From the NCBI GenBank assembly GCA_015056885.1, contig SVFL01000002.1:62001-126000 (forward strand): a stretch of DNA of 64,000 nt, in the 5' to 3' direction. This DNA comes from Lachnospiraceae bacterium. GTDB taxonomy: Bacteria; Bacillota; Clostridia; Lachnospirales; Lachnospiraceae. This document shows, piece after piece, positions 1 to 8,086 of the stretch (position 1 is its first letter; every line of letters starts with the position of its first letter). The notes below the pieces were generated by a model that did no database searches, had not been told where the DNA came from, and worked only from the letters and a program-made list of their open reading frames with translations. A program made the translations under genes and the position numbers.

Positions 1-1148
1 TTTGTGATGAATGTGTTGACATTTGTGCAGATATTTTGGAAGAGGAACTGGAAGATGAAGAACTGGAAGAGACAGAGCGCGCAGAGATTAATGTGCTTAA
101 GCCTCGTGAAATCAAAGGTTTCCTGGATGAATATGTAATTGGTCAGGAAGCAGCTAAAAGAGCGCTTTCTGTTGCTGTTTACAATCACTATAAGCGTGTA
201 ACAGCGCCTAAAGATTTGGATGATGTTGAGCTTCAAAAGAGCAACATCATTATGGTAGGTCCTACCGGTTCCGGTAAGACTTACCTGGCACAGACTTTGG
301 CAAAGATTATCAATGTACCTTTTGCTATCGCAGATGCGACCACACTGACCGAAGCCGGTTATGTGGGTGAGGATGTGGAGAATATTCTGCTCAAGCTGAT
401 TCAGGCAGCAGATTATGATGTGGAGCGTGCCCAGTATGGTATTATCTACATTGATGAGATCGATAAGATTACCAAGAAGGGCGAGAATGTGTCCATCACC
501 AGAGATGTATCCGGTGAAGGCGTGCAGCAGGCACTTTTAAAGATTATTGAGGGTACTGTGGCAAGCGTTCCTCCTCAGGGCGGCAGAAAGCACCCTCATC
601 AGGAATTGATTCAGGTAGATACGTCTAATATTCTCTTTATTTGTGGTGGTGCGTTTGATGGTCTTGATAAGATTATTGAGACCAGACTGGACAGAAAGTC
701 TATCGGTTTTAATACCGAGGTAACAGCTAAGTCCAGCAAGGAAGCAAGTGATCTTCTGCAAGAGGTTACTGCACAGGATTTGGTGAAGTTTGGTCTGATT
801 CCTGAGTTTGTAGGCCGTGTACCTATCTGTGTATCTTTGGAAGGTCTGGATAGAGATGCGTTGGTGCGTATCTTAAAGGAGCCCAAGAATGCTCTGATTA
901 AGCAGTACCAGAAGCTTTTTGATATGGATGATGTAGAGCTTACCTTTGAACAGGAAGCAATTGAGGCGATTGCTGACCAGGCTTTTGAAAGAAAGACCGG
1001 TGCAAGAGGTCTGCGTGCCATTATGGAAAGTGTAATGATGGATACCATGTATGAGATTCCCTCTGATGAGACAATCGAGACATGTGTAATTACAAAGGAG
1101 GCTGTGGAGGGAGGTAAACCTCTTACTATTCACAGAGAACCCGCATGA
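1..1148 (+). CDS. clpX: ATP-dependent Clp protease ATP-binding subunit ClpX (5' truncated by window edge)
   Basis: AAA+ unfoldase that feeds substrates to ClpP. The reading frame is open from base 3, where CDECVDIC is the second cysteine pair of the N-terminal zinc-binding domain, so the true start lies upstream of the window; the TTG at 36 is not the real start. Visible motifs are Walker A GPTGSGKT, pore loop GYVGED, Walker [10 protein letters not shown], the RKH loop (GGRKHPH) and the IGF loop (RKSIGFN) that docks ClpP. The stop overlaps the next gene (ATGA, 1145-1148), so translation is coupled. In many Firmicutes lon lies between clpX and engB; here it is absent. Identification is near certain. 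Confidence 0.97.
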   Translation, partial: CDECVDICADILEEELEDEELEETERAEINVLKPREIKGFLDEYVIGQEAAKRALSVAVYNHYKRVTAPKDLDDVELQKSNIIMVGPTGSGKTYLAQTLAKIINVPFAIADATTLTEAGYVGEDVENILLKLIQAADYDVERAQYGIIYIDEIDKITKKGENVSITRDVSGEGVQQALLKIIEGTVASVPPQGGRKHPHQELIQVDTSNILFICGGAFDGLDKIIETRLDRKSIGFNTEVTAKSSKEASDLLQEVTAQDLVKFGLIPEFVGRVPICVSLEGLDRDALVRILKEPKNALIKQYQKLFDMDDVELTFEQEAIEAIADQAFERKTGARGLRAIMESVMMDTMYEIPSDETIETCVITKEAVEGGKPLTIHREPA

Positions 1149-1753
1149 TTATCAAAAATGTAAGTTTGGAAACTGTATGTGGAATTACCAGCAAATTGCC
1201 CGAAAACGTTCACCCTGAGGTGGCGTTTGCGGGCAAAAGTAACGTGGGCAAATCTTCGCTGATTAATGCGCTTATGAACCGTAAATCTTTGGCGAGAACC
1301 AGTTCACAGCCCGGTAAGACACAGACGATTAATTACTATAATATCAATAATGAAATTTATTTTGTGGATTTGCCCGGTTACGGTTATGCTAAGGCCAATG
1401 AAAAGGTTAAGGCTCAGTGGGGTAAAATGATTGAGGATTATCTGCACAAGTCTAAACAGTTGCGCTATGTATTCTTATTAATAGATATTCGACATGAGCC
1501 CGGCAACAATGATGTAATTATGTATGACTGGATTAAACGTCATGGCTATCAGCCGATTATCATTGCAACAAAGATGGATAAGATTAACCGAAGTCAGATT
1601 CAGAAACATCTCAAGATGATTCGTACCAAATTACAGACAGATAAGGATACCATTGTAATTCCTTTTTCGGCGACAACCAAGCAGGGAAGAGAGGAAATCT
1701 ATGAGCTTTTAGATGGTATTTTGAAAACCGGTACGGAGGAGACAGATGCGTAA
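1145..1753 (+). CDS. engB: Ribosome biogenesis GTP-binding protein EngB/YsxC
   Basis: TRAFAC-class GTPase needed for assembly of the large ribosomal subunit. The 202-residue length is normal for the family. G1 is [10 protein letters not shown], the switch I region holds [15 protein letters not shown]3 is DLPGYG, and G4 is ATKMDK. It overlaps clpX by 4 bases and truA by 8 bases, giving a tightly coupled three-gene operon. The neighbourhood with clpX is conserved in Firmicutes. Confidence 0.96.
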   Translation: MIIKNVSLETVCGITSKLPENVHPEVAFAGKSNVGKSSLINALMNRKSLARTSSQPGKTQTINYYNINNEIYFVDLPGYGYAKANEKVKAQWGKMIEDYLHKSKQLRYVFLLIDIRHEPGNNDVIMYDWIKRHGYQPIIIATKMDKINRSQIQKHLKMIRTKLQTDKDTIVIPFSATTKQGREEIYELLDGILKTGTEETDA

Positions 1754-2483
1754 TATCAGGCTGACGCTTCAATATGAAGGAACCCGTTATCAGGGTTGGC
1801 AGAGGCAACAGTCCACAGACAATACCATTCAGGGAAAACTGGAAATTTTGCTTACCAGAATGTGTGGAGAACCTATAGAGATTCATGGAAGCGGCAGAAC
1901 GGATGCAGGAGTTCATGCTCTTGGACAAGTAGCCAATTTCCATACCAATTGTGAAATGTCTACGGATGAAATGTTGGAATATATCAACCGGTATTTGCCG
2001 GAAGACATTGCAGCGGTGGCTCTTTCCGAAGCTGCGCCCCGATTCCACAGCAGATTGAATGCCTGTGGCAAGCATTATGAATATCGTGTTATCAATAGCT
2101 CAGTGCCCCATGTATTTCACAGACGATATGCACTTGAAGTACCTGAGCAGCTTAATGTTACAGCGATGGAGCAGGCTGCCGAATATCTGTGTGGAGAACA
2201 TGATTTCAAGAGCTTTACATCGACTAAAAAGGGTAAGAAGTCTACTGTACGTCGCATTGATAAAATATCAATTGTAAGAGAGGGAGACATTCTAACCTTT
2301 TCTTTTAAGGGAAGTGGTTTCCTTCATCATATGATTCGGATTCTAATGGGTACACTTTTGCAGGTGGGTAAAGGAGAATTGTCACCGGAGAGTGTTCCTG
2401 CTATCATAGAGGCCTGCAATCGGGAAATGGCAGGTCCTCTTGTGCCTGCCAAAGGGTTGACCCTAGTAGAAGTTTTTTTCTAA
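1746..2483 (+). CDS. truA: tRNA pseudouridine(38-40) synthase TruA
   Basis: Makes pseudouridine at positions 38-40 of the tRNA anticodon stem. The 245-residue protein carries the catalytic aspartate in the motif GSGRTDAGVHALGQ (about residues 48-61) and the family motif FLHHMIRILMGTL near the C-terminus. The start ATG lies inside the end of engB and is preceded by GGAGGA in that gene, so expression is coupled. The gene ends just before a strong rho-independent terminator. Confidence 0.96.
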   Translation: MRNIRLTLQYEGTRYQGWQRQQSTDNTIQGKLEILLTRMCGEPIEIHGSGRTDAGVHALGQVANFHTNCEMSTDEMLEYINRYLPEDIAAVALSEAAPRFHSRLNACGKHYEYRVINSSVPHVFHRRYALEVPEQLNVTAMEQAAEYLCGEHDFKSFTSTKKGKKSTVRRIDKISIVREGDILTFSFKGSGFLHHMIRILMGTLLQVGKGELSPESVPAIIEACNREMAGPLVPAKGLTLVEVFF

Positions 2484-2519
2484 TTTATTAAAAAAATTTA
2501 TTTTTTATGAAACATTTTA

Positions 2520-2557
2520 CCCCTCAAATTCGTCTATTAATTTGAGGGGATTTTTTT
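2520..2557 (+). terminator. Rho-independent terminator after truA
   Basis: An 11-bp perfect stem (CCCCTCAAATT / AATTTGAGGGG, 2520-2530 with 2539-2549) with an 8-nt loop is followed by a run of seven T. It closes the clpX-engB-truA operon. Confidence 0.93.
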
Positions 2558-2690
2558 GATAAAAAATGGTTGTAGAGTTTATAAAAATTTTAGAATTACT
2601 TTGCAAAAAATATGCAGCACTTTGCTAGACTAAATTTGTTACTTGGTAAAGTGGCGCAAACTAGGTCGCTGGAGCATACGAGGGAAGAAT

Positions 2691-3389
2691 ATGGGAAAAA
2701 ACATTTTGATTTATAATGACAATACGGGTATTTCGCGCAAAATGCGTCCTCTTTTTGCAGGAGAGAACATGGAACTTGTGGTGGCAGAATCGGAAGAAGA
2801 ATTGTTTTGGCAGTTGAAAGATCAAGCCACAAAGCTTATACTGATAGATGTGGAATTGGATGGCAGAGACTGGGGAACAGGTGTGAATTTAATCAGTCGT
2901 CTTCGAAAAAAAACCTATATTCCAATTATTGTAGTTTCTGCCCAGACTGCTGAGAGTGCCAAGGTTATGGCTTTGAATGCAGGTGCAGATGATTATGTAG
3001 TGGATGGATGCAATCCATTGGAGCTGCTTGCCAGAGTCAAGTGCCAGCTTAGACGCTGTGGTCAGTTGGTAAATGTTCGGGCTAATGTGGATGGTATTTA
3101 CAGAATAGATGGGCTGGAAGTAAATGATATGTACCGTAAAGTGACTGTGGATGGCAGGGAGGTAAAGCTTACTCCTATTGAATACAAGATTTTGAAGTTG
3201 CTTGTGCAGGAACGGGGAAGGGTCCTTTCCGTGGATCGTATTTATGAATCTATTTGGAAAATGCAGGCTATAGGTGCTGACAATACCATTGCAGTACATA
3301 TTCGTCATATTAGAGAGAAAATTGAAAACAATCCGAAGGATCCGCATTATCTAAAAGTAGTATGGGGAACCGGATATAAGGTAGGGTAG
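2691..3389 (+). CDS. OmpR/PhoB-type response regulator with atypical receiver
   Basis: A 232-residue DNA-binding regulator: receiver (about 1-118) plus winged-helix trans-reg-C domain (about 135-230, with VKLTPIEYKILKLL and the recognition region DNTIAVHIRHIREKI). I chose the ATG at 2691 (after GAGGGAAG) over the upstream in-frame start. The likely phospho-acceptor Asp is kept (LILIDVELDG). The usual N-terminal acidic pair is reduced to YNDN, and the conserved Lys after DDY is lost (DDYVVDGCNP instead of DDYxxKPF). No histidine kinase is adjacent. It may therefore be an orphan whose activation differs from standard phosphorylation. Family assignment is firm, target unknown. Confidence 0.9.
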   Translation: MGKNILIYNDNTGISRKMRPLFAGENMELVVAESEEELFWQLKDQATKLILIDVELDGRDWGTGVNLISRLRKKTYIPIIVVSAQTAESAKVMALNAGADDYVVDGCNPLELLARVKCQLRRCGQLVNVRANVDGIYRIDGLEVNDMYRKVTVDGREVKLTPIEYKILKLLVQERGRVLSVDRIYESIWKMQAIGADNTIAVHIRHIREKIENNPKDPHYLKVVWGTGYKVG

Positions 3390-3460
3390 TGCGTATTCTT
3401 TGAACACAGAAGTATATGCATCAACTCAAATTTTCAGGTTGTTGAAGAATGGAGATGTAA

Positions 3461-4207
3461 ATGACAACGGAAGTATCTTCGAGTTCAGCCGGTATCAGTT
3501 CCGGTTCACTTAAAATAATTGCGATTATTACAATGCTTATAGACCATATAGGTGCCGCTGTAGTGTGGCGATACCTTAATTTTACAGGGGATTGGTCTCT
3601 CTATTCGCTTTATTACGCAATGCGCCAGATTGGACGCATTGCGTTTCCTATTTATTGTTTTACTCTGATAGAAGGACTGGAAAGAACCCGACACAGAGGG
3701 AAATATTTAGGAAGAATGTTTGCTTTTGCTTTGATAAGTGAGATTCCTTTTGATTTAGCATTTAAGAGTCAAATCATTGAATTTGCGTATCAGAATGTTT
3801 TTTTTACATTGGCAATTGCACTGACAGCTATGATCGGGCTGGAATGGGTGAGAGAGAAGAATCAATCTCCGATAAGGCAAAGTGTATTGAATTTTTTGAT
3901 AATTGCATCAGCGATGATTCTTGCTTATGTTATGAAGACAGATTATGATTGTTCGGGTGTGTGTTGTATATTGCTAATGTATTTTTTTAGGAAGAATCGC
4001 AAGGCAGAATTGATTGTCGGATATATGGCTTTTTTGATTTTGTTAGGGGAATGGGCTGCTTTTCCTGCTTTTATTGCACTGGCATTTTATCGTGGTCGCA
4101 AAGGATTCTCTGCCAAGTATTTCTTTTATGGATTTTATCCTGTGCATTTGTTAATTCTTTATGTTGTGTGTATGATTATGGGAATTGCATCAATTCCCGC
4201 TGTATAA
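3461..4207 (+). CDS. TraX family membrane protein
   Basis: A 248-residue polytopic membrane protein with about seven or eight hydrophobic segments. The opening SGSLKIIAIITMLIDHIGA and the following RQIGRIAFPIYCFTLIEG are typical of the TraX family, whose plasmid member acetylates F-pilin; chromosomal members in Firmicutes have no proven substrate and are probably membrane acyltransferases. The start ATG follows GGAGATGTAA. It stands alone between the response regulator and the GH105 gene, on the same strand. No conjugation genes are nearby, so a conjugal role is unlikely. Confidence 0.85.
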   Translation: MTTEVSSSSAGISSGSLKIIAIITMLIDHIGAAVVWRYLNFTGDWSLYSLYYAMRQIGRIAFPIYCFTLIEGLERTRHRGKYLGRMFAFALISEIPFDLAFKSQIIEFAYQNVFFTLAIALTAMIGLEWVREKNQSPIRQSVLNFLIIASAMILAYVMKTDYDCSGVCCILLMYFFRKNRKAELIVGYMAFLILLGEWAAFPAFIALAFYRGRKGFSAKYFFYGFYPVHLLILYVVCMIMGIASIPAV

Positions 4208-4283
4208 TCAGTGAATTTGTAATGTAAAGTTGCGAAAATACTGAGAATTTTGTATATTTTTATGAAAATACAGTGTTTTTGCG

Positions 4284-4312
4284 TTGACTAATTGTGCAAA
4301 ATCGTGTAGAAT
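4284..4312 (+). promoter_or_regulatory. SigA-type promoter for the GH105 gene
   Basis: TTGACT (4284-4289), a 17-bp spacer and TAGAAT (4307-4312) lie 46 bases ahead of the GH105 start codon. The hexamers and spacing are close to consensus. Confidence 0.8.
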
Positions 4313-4357
4313 AAATACATGATTTATGAAAATATAGGATAACGGAGGAAACCCCAT

Positions 4358-5500
4358 ATGCAGATGCCTATTTTTGAAAAGTATATTGATGAGTTGATTG
4401 AGAAGAGTACACTGGATGTTCCTGCATGGAATATCGAGGCGGCCCGTAAGGGTAAGGCATCCGGTTGGAATTATATTGACGGATGTATGATTCTTGCATT
4501 GCTTGAGATTTACAACGCAACAGATGAGAAGAAGTATTATGAGTTTGCTGATGCTTATATCAATCACAGAGTAATGGAAGACGGTTCTATCAAGGGATAT
4601 TCTGTTGAAGAATACAATATTGATAATGTTAATGCTGGTAAGACTCTGTTTGCACTTTACGAGCTTAATGGCAAAGAGAAGTACAGAAAAGCGATTGATT
4701 TGATTTACAGTCAGGTACAGACTCAGCCTCGCACAGAGGAAGGTAACTTCTGGCACAAGAAGATTTATCCCCATCAGGTATGGTTGGATGGTATGTACAT
4801 GGGACAGCCTTTCTACATGGAATATGAGACCAAGTTCAATAATAAGAAGAACTACGGTGATATCTTCGGTCAGTTTGCAAATGTTGTAAAATATCTCAGA
4901 GATGAGAAGACTGGTTTGTACTATCATGGTTATGATGCATCAAAGTCTGTATTCTGGTGTGATAAGGAAACTGGACTTTCCCAGAACTTCTGGTTGAGAG
5001 CATTAGGATGGTACTCTATGGCTCTGTTGGATACCTTGAGCAAGTGTGAGCCCGGTGAAGAGTGGCAGGCTGAATATGATAATCTCAAGAAGGTATACAT
5101 AGATATGATGGATTCCATGTTGAAGTTCCAGCATGAGAGCGGTCTGTGGTATCAGTTACCTGCTCGTGGTGGTGAGGAGCCCAACTATCTTGAGACCAGT
5201 GGTAGTTCCATTATGGCTTACTGTATGCTTAAGGGTGTACGTCTTGGATTCCTTCCGGAGAGCTACAGAGAGTATGCATTGAAGGCTTTCAATGGCGTAT
5301 GTGATATGTATCTTAAGGAGAAGGATGGCAAGCTGAGTCTCGGCGGAATCTGTCTTGTAGCAGGCCTTGGTCCTGCAGATAATTTGAGAAGAGACGGAAG
5401 CTTTGAGTATTACATGTCCGAGCCCATCGTAGAGGATGATGCAAAGGGTGTTGGTCCTCTGCTTCTGGCTTATACGGAGATGCGTAGACTTCCCGATTAA
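4358..5500 (+). CDS. Glycoside hydrolase family 105 (unsaturated rhamnogalacturonyl/glucuronyl hydrolase)
   Basis: A 380-residue cytoplasmic (alpha/alpha)6-barrel enzyme; no signal peptide is present. The family removes the 4,5-unsaturated uronic acid left at the non-reducing end of oligosaccharides by polysaccharide lyases. Supporting segments are the N-terminal ASGWNYIDGCMILALLEIY, the HQVWLDGMYMGQPFYMEY motif with the Asp expected for hydration catalysis, and SQNFWLRALGWYSMALLDTL. The start is fixed by GGAGG at 4343-4347. It has its own promoter and terminator and no lyase or transporter beside it, so its substrate (pectin, ulvan or glycosaminoglycan fragments) cannot be told from context. 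Confidence 0.92.
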   Translation: MQMPIFEKYIDELIEKSTLDVPAWNIEAARKGKASGWNYIDGCMILALLEIYNATDEKKYYEFADAYINHRVMEDGSIKGYSVEEYNIDNVNAGKTLFALYELNGKEKYRKAIDLIYSQVQTQPRTEEGNFWHKKIYPHQVWLDGMYMGQPFYMEYETKFNNKKNYGDIFGQFANVVKYLRDEKTGLYYHGYDASKSVFWCDKETGLSQNFWLRALGWYSMALLDTLSKCEPGEEWQAEYDNLKKVYIDMMDSMLKFQHESGLWYQLPARGGEEPNYLETSGSSIMAYCMLKGVRLGFLPESYREYALKAFNGVCDMYLKEKDGKLSLGGICLVAGLGPADNLRRDGSFEYYMSEPIVEDDAKGVGPLLLAYTEMRRLPD

Positions 5501-5540
5501 GTTGTATAAGTAAATTAAATAAGAGAAGGTATATAATATG

Positions 5541-5572
5541 AGGTGTCCGGTTGAATAACCGGGCACCTTTTT
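5541..5572 (+). terminator. Rho-independent terminator after the GH105 gene
   Basis: AGGTGTCCGG (5541-5550) pairs with CCGGGCACCT (5559-5568) with one G-U pair, followed by a run of five T. Confidence 0.88.
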
Positions 5573-5576
5573 ACGC

Positions 5577-5666
5577 GAGTAGCGATGAGAATGCCATGCG
5601 TGCATGAGCATTCGAGGAGCACCGCGATAATCACGAGAAACTCGCAAAGCGAGTTTCTCGTGATTG
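5577..5666. repeat. Dispersed structured repeat, copy A
   Basis: About 90 bp starting GAGTAGCGATGAGAATGCC. It is about 80 percent identical by eye to the stretch 17817-17905. Its 3' half is a perfect 17-bp stem (5629-5645 with 5649-5665, AAA loop) and its 5' part forms a smaller GAATGC...GCATTC hairpin. Both copies begin a few bases after the T-tract of a terminator. Confidence 0.8.
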
Positions 5667-5682
5667 AAGTTAAATAAAACAC

Positions 5683-5711
5683 TTGACTTAGTATCGGCGA
5701 TGTACTATTGT
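5683..5711 (+). promoter_or_regulatory. Promoter with embedded palindrome ahead of the NrtR-like gene
   Basis: TTGACT (5683-5688), a 17-bp spacer and TATTGT (5706-5711); a better TATAAT at 5711-5716 is possible but badly spaced. The inverted pair TAGTA (5689-5693) and TACTA (5703-5707) sits between the hexamers. The same sequence and geometry recur at 7211-7239, so this is a likely operator bound by the gene it precedes. Confidence 0.7.
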
Positions 5712-5759
5712 ATAATAAGAGGAAAGTCTAAGAAATATACTAATAGGAAGGAGAATATT

Positions 5760-6446
5760 ATGTTAACAGAAAAAGAGTATCTAGAACAATATAACCCGAA
5801 TGATTTTGAACGTCCTTCTGTAGCGGTGGATTTGCTGGTTTTTACCATTGAGGATGATCGATTGAAAACTGTTTTGGTGGAACGTGAAGAGCATCCTTTC
5901 AAAAATAAGCTTTCTTTACCGGGTGTGTTTGTGGGTATCAAGGAGACTTTAGAGGATGCAACGGTCAGAGGTATTCAGGAGGAGACCGGACTGAAGGATA
6001 TTTATTTTGAACAGTTGTATACTTGGGGTGATGTAGACCGTGACCCCAGAATGCGTATTATCTCCGTGTCCTATATTGCTATTGTGGATTGTGCGCAAAT
6101 TAATTTGTCTGCAGGTAAGAGAACGGTATCTGCAGCTTTATATGATGTGGATGAGTTGTTGGCTTCTGATACAGAGCTGGCATTCGACCACAAAAAGATT
6201 ATTCAGTATGGTAGAGAACGTATTCGCAACAAAGTGGATTATTCTCCTATTGCATTTGAATTTTTACCGGAGGAGTTCACATTACCGGCCCTTCAGAGAG
6301 TATATGAGATTATTTTGGATAAGCCTTTGTATAAGGCAGGATTTCGTCGCAAGATTGCACCTATGATTGTGGAGACAGACCGCATGACTTCCGGAGATGC
6401 CCACAGACCCAGCCGTTATTATCGGCAGAAGAAAGATGTAAAGTAA
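5760..6446 (+). CDS. NrtR-like transcriptional regulator (Nudix domain plus winged helix)
   Basis: A 228-residue protein. Residues about 18-140 form a Nudix fold; residues about 150-228 match the C-terminal winged helix of NrtR-family regulators (YSPIAFEFLPEEFTLPALQRVYE). NrtR proteins bind ADP-ribose or related ligands and repress NAD or sugar genes. The Nudix box is partly degenerate: the expected leading Gly is Val and the REUxEE motif reads RGIQEE, which argues for a sensor rather than a hydrolase. The ATG at 5760 after AGGAAGGAG is preferred to the upstream frame extension. Its promoter palindrome recurs ahead of the operon with a PARG-like gene, suggesting autoregulation plus control of that operon. 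Confidence 0.82.
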   Translation: MLTEKEYLEQYNPNDFERPSVAVDLLVFTIEDDRLKTVLVEREEHPFKNKLSLPGVFVGIKETLEDATVRGIQEETGLKDIYFEQLYTWGDVDRDPRMRIISVSYIAIVDCAQINLSAGKRTVSAALYDVDELLASDTELAFDHKKIIQYGRERIRNKVDYSPIAFEFLPEEFTLPALQRVYEIILDKPLYKAGFRRKIAPMIVETDRMTSGDAHRPSRYYRQKKDVK

Positions 6447-6452
6447 AAGTAG

Positions 6453-6566
6453 CGTGTTAATGCGTTGATAAATTGCTTAATCGGTGACGGACGTGGAGAT
6501 GAAATTGCAAGAATGGCTTCCGATGTGGAATATCAAAAGCGTTTGCTGGTAGAGTATGGAGTGTAG
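6453..6566 (+). pseudogene. Probable C-terminal remnant of an Rpn/PD-(D/E)XK nuclease family gene
   Basis: A 37-codon open stretch with no start codon at its head reads RVNALINCLIGDG...YQKRLLVEYGV and ends in TAG at 6564. The pattern RVN.L...L..DGR..EI.....D..YQK.L..EYG resembles the C-terminal tail of Rpn-type nuclease/transposase proteins common in Lachnospiraceae. The rest of the gene is gone. Recognition is from memory of the family only and the piece is short, so this is tentative. Confidence 0.4.
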
Positions 6567-6571
6567 CTAAA

Positions 6572-7105
6572 ATGAATTCAGAGTTTATATTAAAGATTAA
6601 AAGCTTGCATTGGATAAATGATAATGAAGATGATCCGGAAGATTTATGTTGCCATGGTGAGGTAGAGGTAACAATAGGAAATCATTTTTGGGAGTATTCA
6701 GCTAATGTAAGTGCATCTGCTCTGTATTTTTTGAAAACGTTATCAGAAAATCATATTATATATGAGGATAATCAGATGATACCCTGTTGTGGGCATTTTA
6801 TGTTGCCTAATGAAGATGGAAAAACAGTGACTATTTGTGGTTGTACTCAGGGAATTGACTGGACAGTGCTACATGAAGACAACGCAGTAAAAATGGTTCT
6901 GGAGGATGAAACAGAGGTTATTATTCCGTTTGAAAAGTATCGAGAGCAAGTGTTTGCATATGTTGATGAAATAGAAGCTTTTTACAATTCCTGTGAACCT
7001 AAAAAAATGCCAAAAGATGAGTGGGAGAAGGATACATACCTACTGTTTTGGCAGGAATGGCACAGAAGACGAGGAGAAAAGGGGAGAACTGATACCTTCT
7101 TATAG
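6572..7105 (+). CDS. Hypothetical protein
   Basis: A 177-residue soluble, acidic protein that I do not recognise. It has no signal peptide or membrane segment. Five of its cysteines lie in or near CCHGE, PCCGHF and ICGCTQG, which could bind metal, but the spacing fits no motif I know. The C-terminus (DEWEKDTYLLFWQEWHRRR) is aromatic and basic. No good Shine-Dalgarno is seen ahead of the ATG. It lies between the regulator gene and the operator-controlled operon. Immunity or small accessory function is possible but not shown. Confidence 0.6.
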   Translation: MNSEFILKIKSLHWINDNEDDPEDLCCHGEVEVTIGNHFWEYSANVSASALYFLKTLSENHIIYEDNQMIPCCGHFMLPNEDGKTVTICGCTQGIDWTVLHEDNAVKMVLEDETEVIIPFEKYREQVFAYVDEIEAFYNSCEPKKMPKDEWEKDTYLLFWQEWHRRRGEKGRTDTFL

Positions 7106-7128
7106 AAATATGAAAATATTGGTATTAA

Positions 7129-7165
7129 AGAGAAAGGCTTGCAGCAGTAGGTCTTTTTCTTTTTT
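7129..7165 (+). terminator. Possible weak terminator
   Basis: A short G-U-containing stem around AAAGGCTT and AGGTCTTT is followed by TTTTCTTTTTT. It would separate the hypothetical gene from the operon with the next promoter. Confidence 0.4.
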
Positions 7166-7210
7166 AAAAATAAAATCATTATAAAATTAGTACATAATAC
7201 GTAATAATAC

Positions 7211-7239
7211 TTGACTTAGTACAGAAAAAATACTATTAT
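7211..7239 (+). promoter_or_regulatory. Promoter with the same embedded palindrome, ahead of the PARG operon
   Basis: TTGACT (7211-7216), a 17-bp spacer and TATTAT (7234-7239). TAGTA (7217-7221) and TACTA (7231-7235) are inverted with the same 14-bp offset as at 5689/5703. The shared string TTGACTTAGTA plus TACTATT makes chance unlikely. A further TTAGTACA copy lies at 7187-7194. Confidence 0.72.
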
Positions 7240-7315
7240 AATATATGGAGGTAAGTTGCAATGTGATACTAAGATTGGTGAAACAGAAACAGCATTTGGG
7301 CATAGGAGGAAGAAT

Positions 7316-8047
7316 ATGGCATATCACAAGGATCTACCGAGGTGTTGGATTGAAATTATAGAAAAGGATGAGGTTTTAAAGGAACTGTGGGAAGACCAAA
7401 ATTCGGAATATGAAGCAGTTCCGGAGTTTCTATTCGGCAACGTTTGGGGGGATATAGAGAGAGTGAAACCAATTTTTGCATTGTACGGAGAACCGGGGCT
7501 TGCATTGTATGAGAAAATTTTGGAAATTGAGGCATTGACACTACATAATGTCACGGAGGATATCCTGGAAATGTATGAGGGATATTCTTATGTCAAAGCA
7601 ACGGGGAATATAGAGCTGGCGCAAGAGATTATCAGGGATTACATTAAAGCAATGAATGACCTTTACGTCAATGAATTTGAAGAGGAAGCGTTACTGGACG
7701 AGGATGCCAAGATAACCTTTGTGGAGCCGGAAAAGCGTAATGAGGCAGTAAATAAATTACATAGGGCATGGTGCGAGAATCAGGATACGCCGGACCTGGA
7801 CATGTATGAAAGCATTGGCGATTGGTATATGGGCTTGGAATGGAAACAGGGATGTAAGGAGTTGAAGGACCTTTTATGGGAGTCCTTGTACAATATTGAG
7901 GAGGATTATAAAATGTCTTATTATCTCTTGTGGGTTTTGACGGATATGGAAGAAATCGAGAATCCCTTTTTGCCGTATTTTAAGCTATGGTGTATGGGTT
8001 TGGATGTCCGGTTTGTTGCAAAGGATGAGGTGTTAGTGATCTCGTAA
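7316..8047 (+). CDS. Hypothetical protein in the PARG operon
   Basis: A 243-residue acidic, probably all-helical soluble protein of unknown function. I chose the ATG at 7316 because GGAGGA precedes it at the right distance; the TTG at 7256 lies too close to its GGAGG. Trp- and Glu-rich segments (WCENQDTPDLDMYESIGDWYMG) recur but match no family I can name. It is the first gene after the palindromic promoter and lies 39 bases ahead of the PARG-like gene, so the two are probably co-transcribed and may act together, for example as partner or target. Confidence 0.65.
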   Translation: MAYHKDLPRCWIEIIEKDEVLKELWEDQNSEYEAVPEFLFGNVWGDIERVKPIFALYGEPGLALYEKILEIEALTLHNVTEDILEMYEGYSYVKATGNIELAQEIIRDYIKAMNDLYVNEFEEEALLDEDAKITFVEPEKRNEAVNKLHRAWCENQDTPDLDMYESIGDWYMGLEWKQGCKELKDLLWESLYNIEEDYKMSYYLLWVLTDMEEIENPFLPYFKLWCMGLDVRFVAKDEVLVIS

Positions 8048-8086
8048 GAAATAAATTATATATGGAAGTAAGAAAGGAGAAGTGCG

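Noticed and set aside
6993-7184. Alternative frame at the end of the 6572 gene as a frameshifted extension
   Set aside because: The overlapping frame is Lys/Ser-rich low-complexity sequence that runs through the weak terminator; no sign of a real C-terminal domain.
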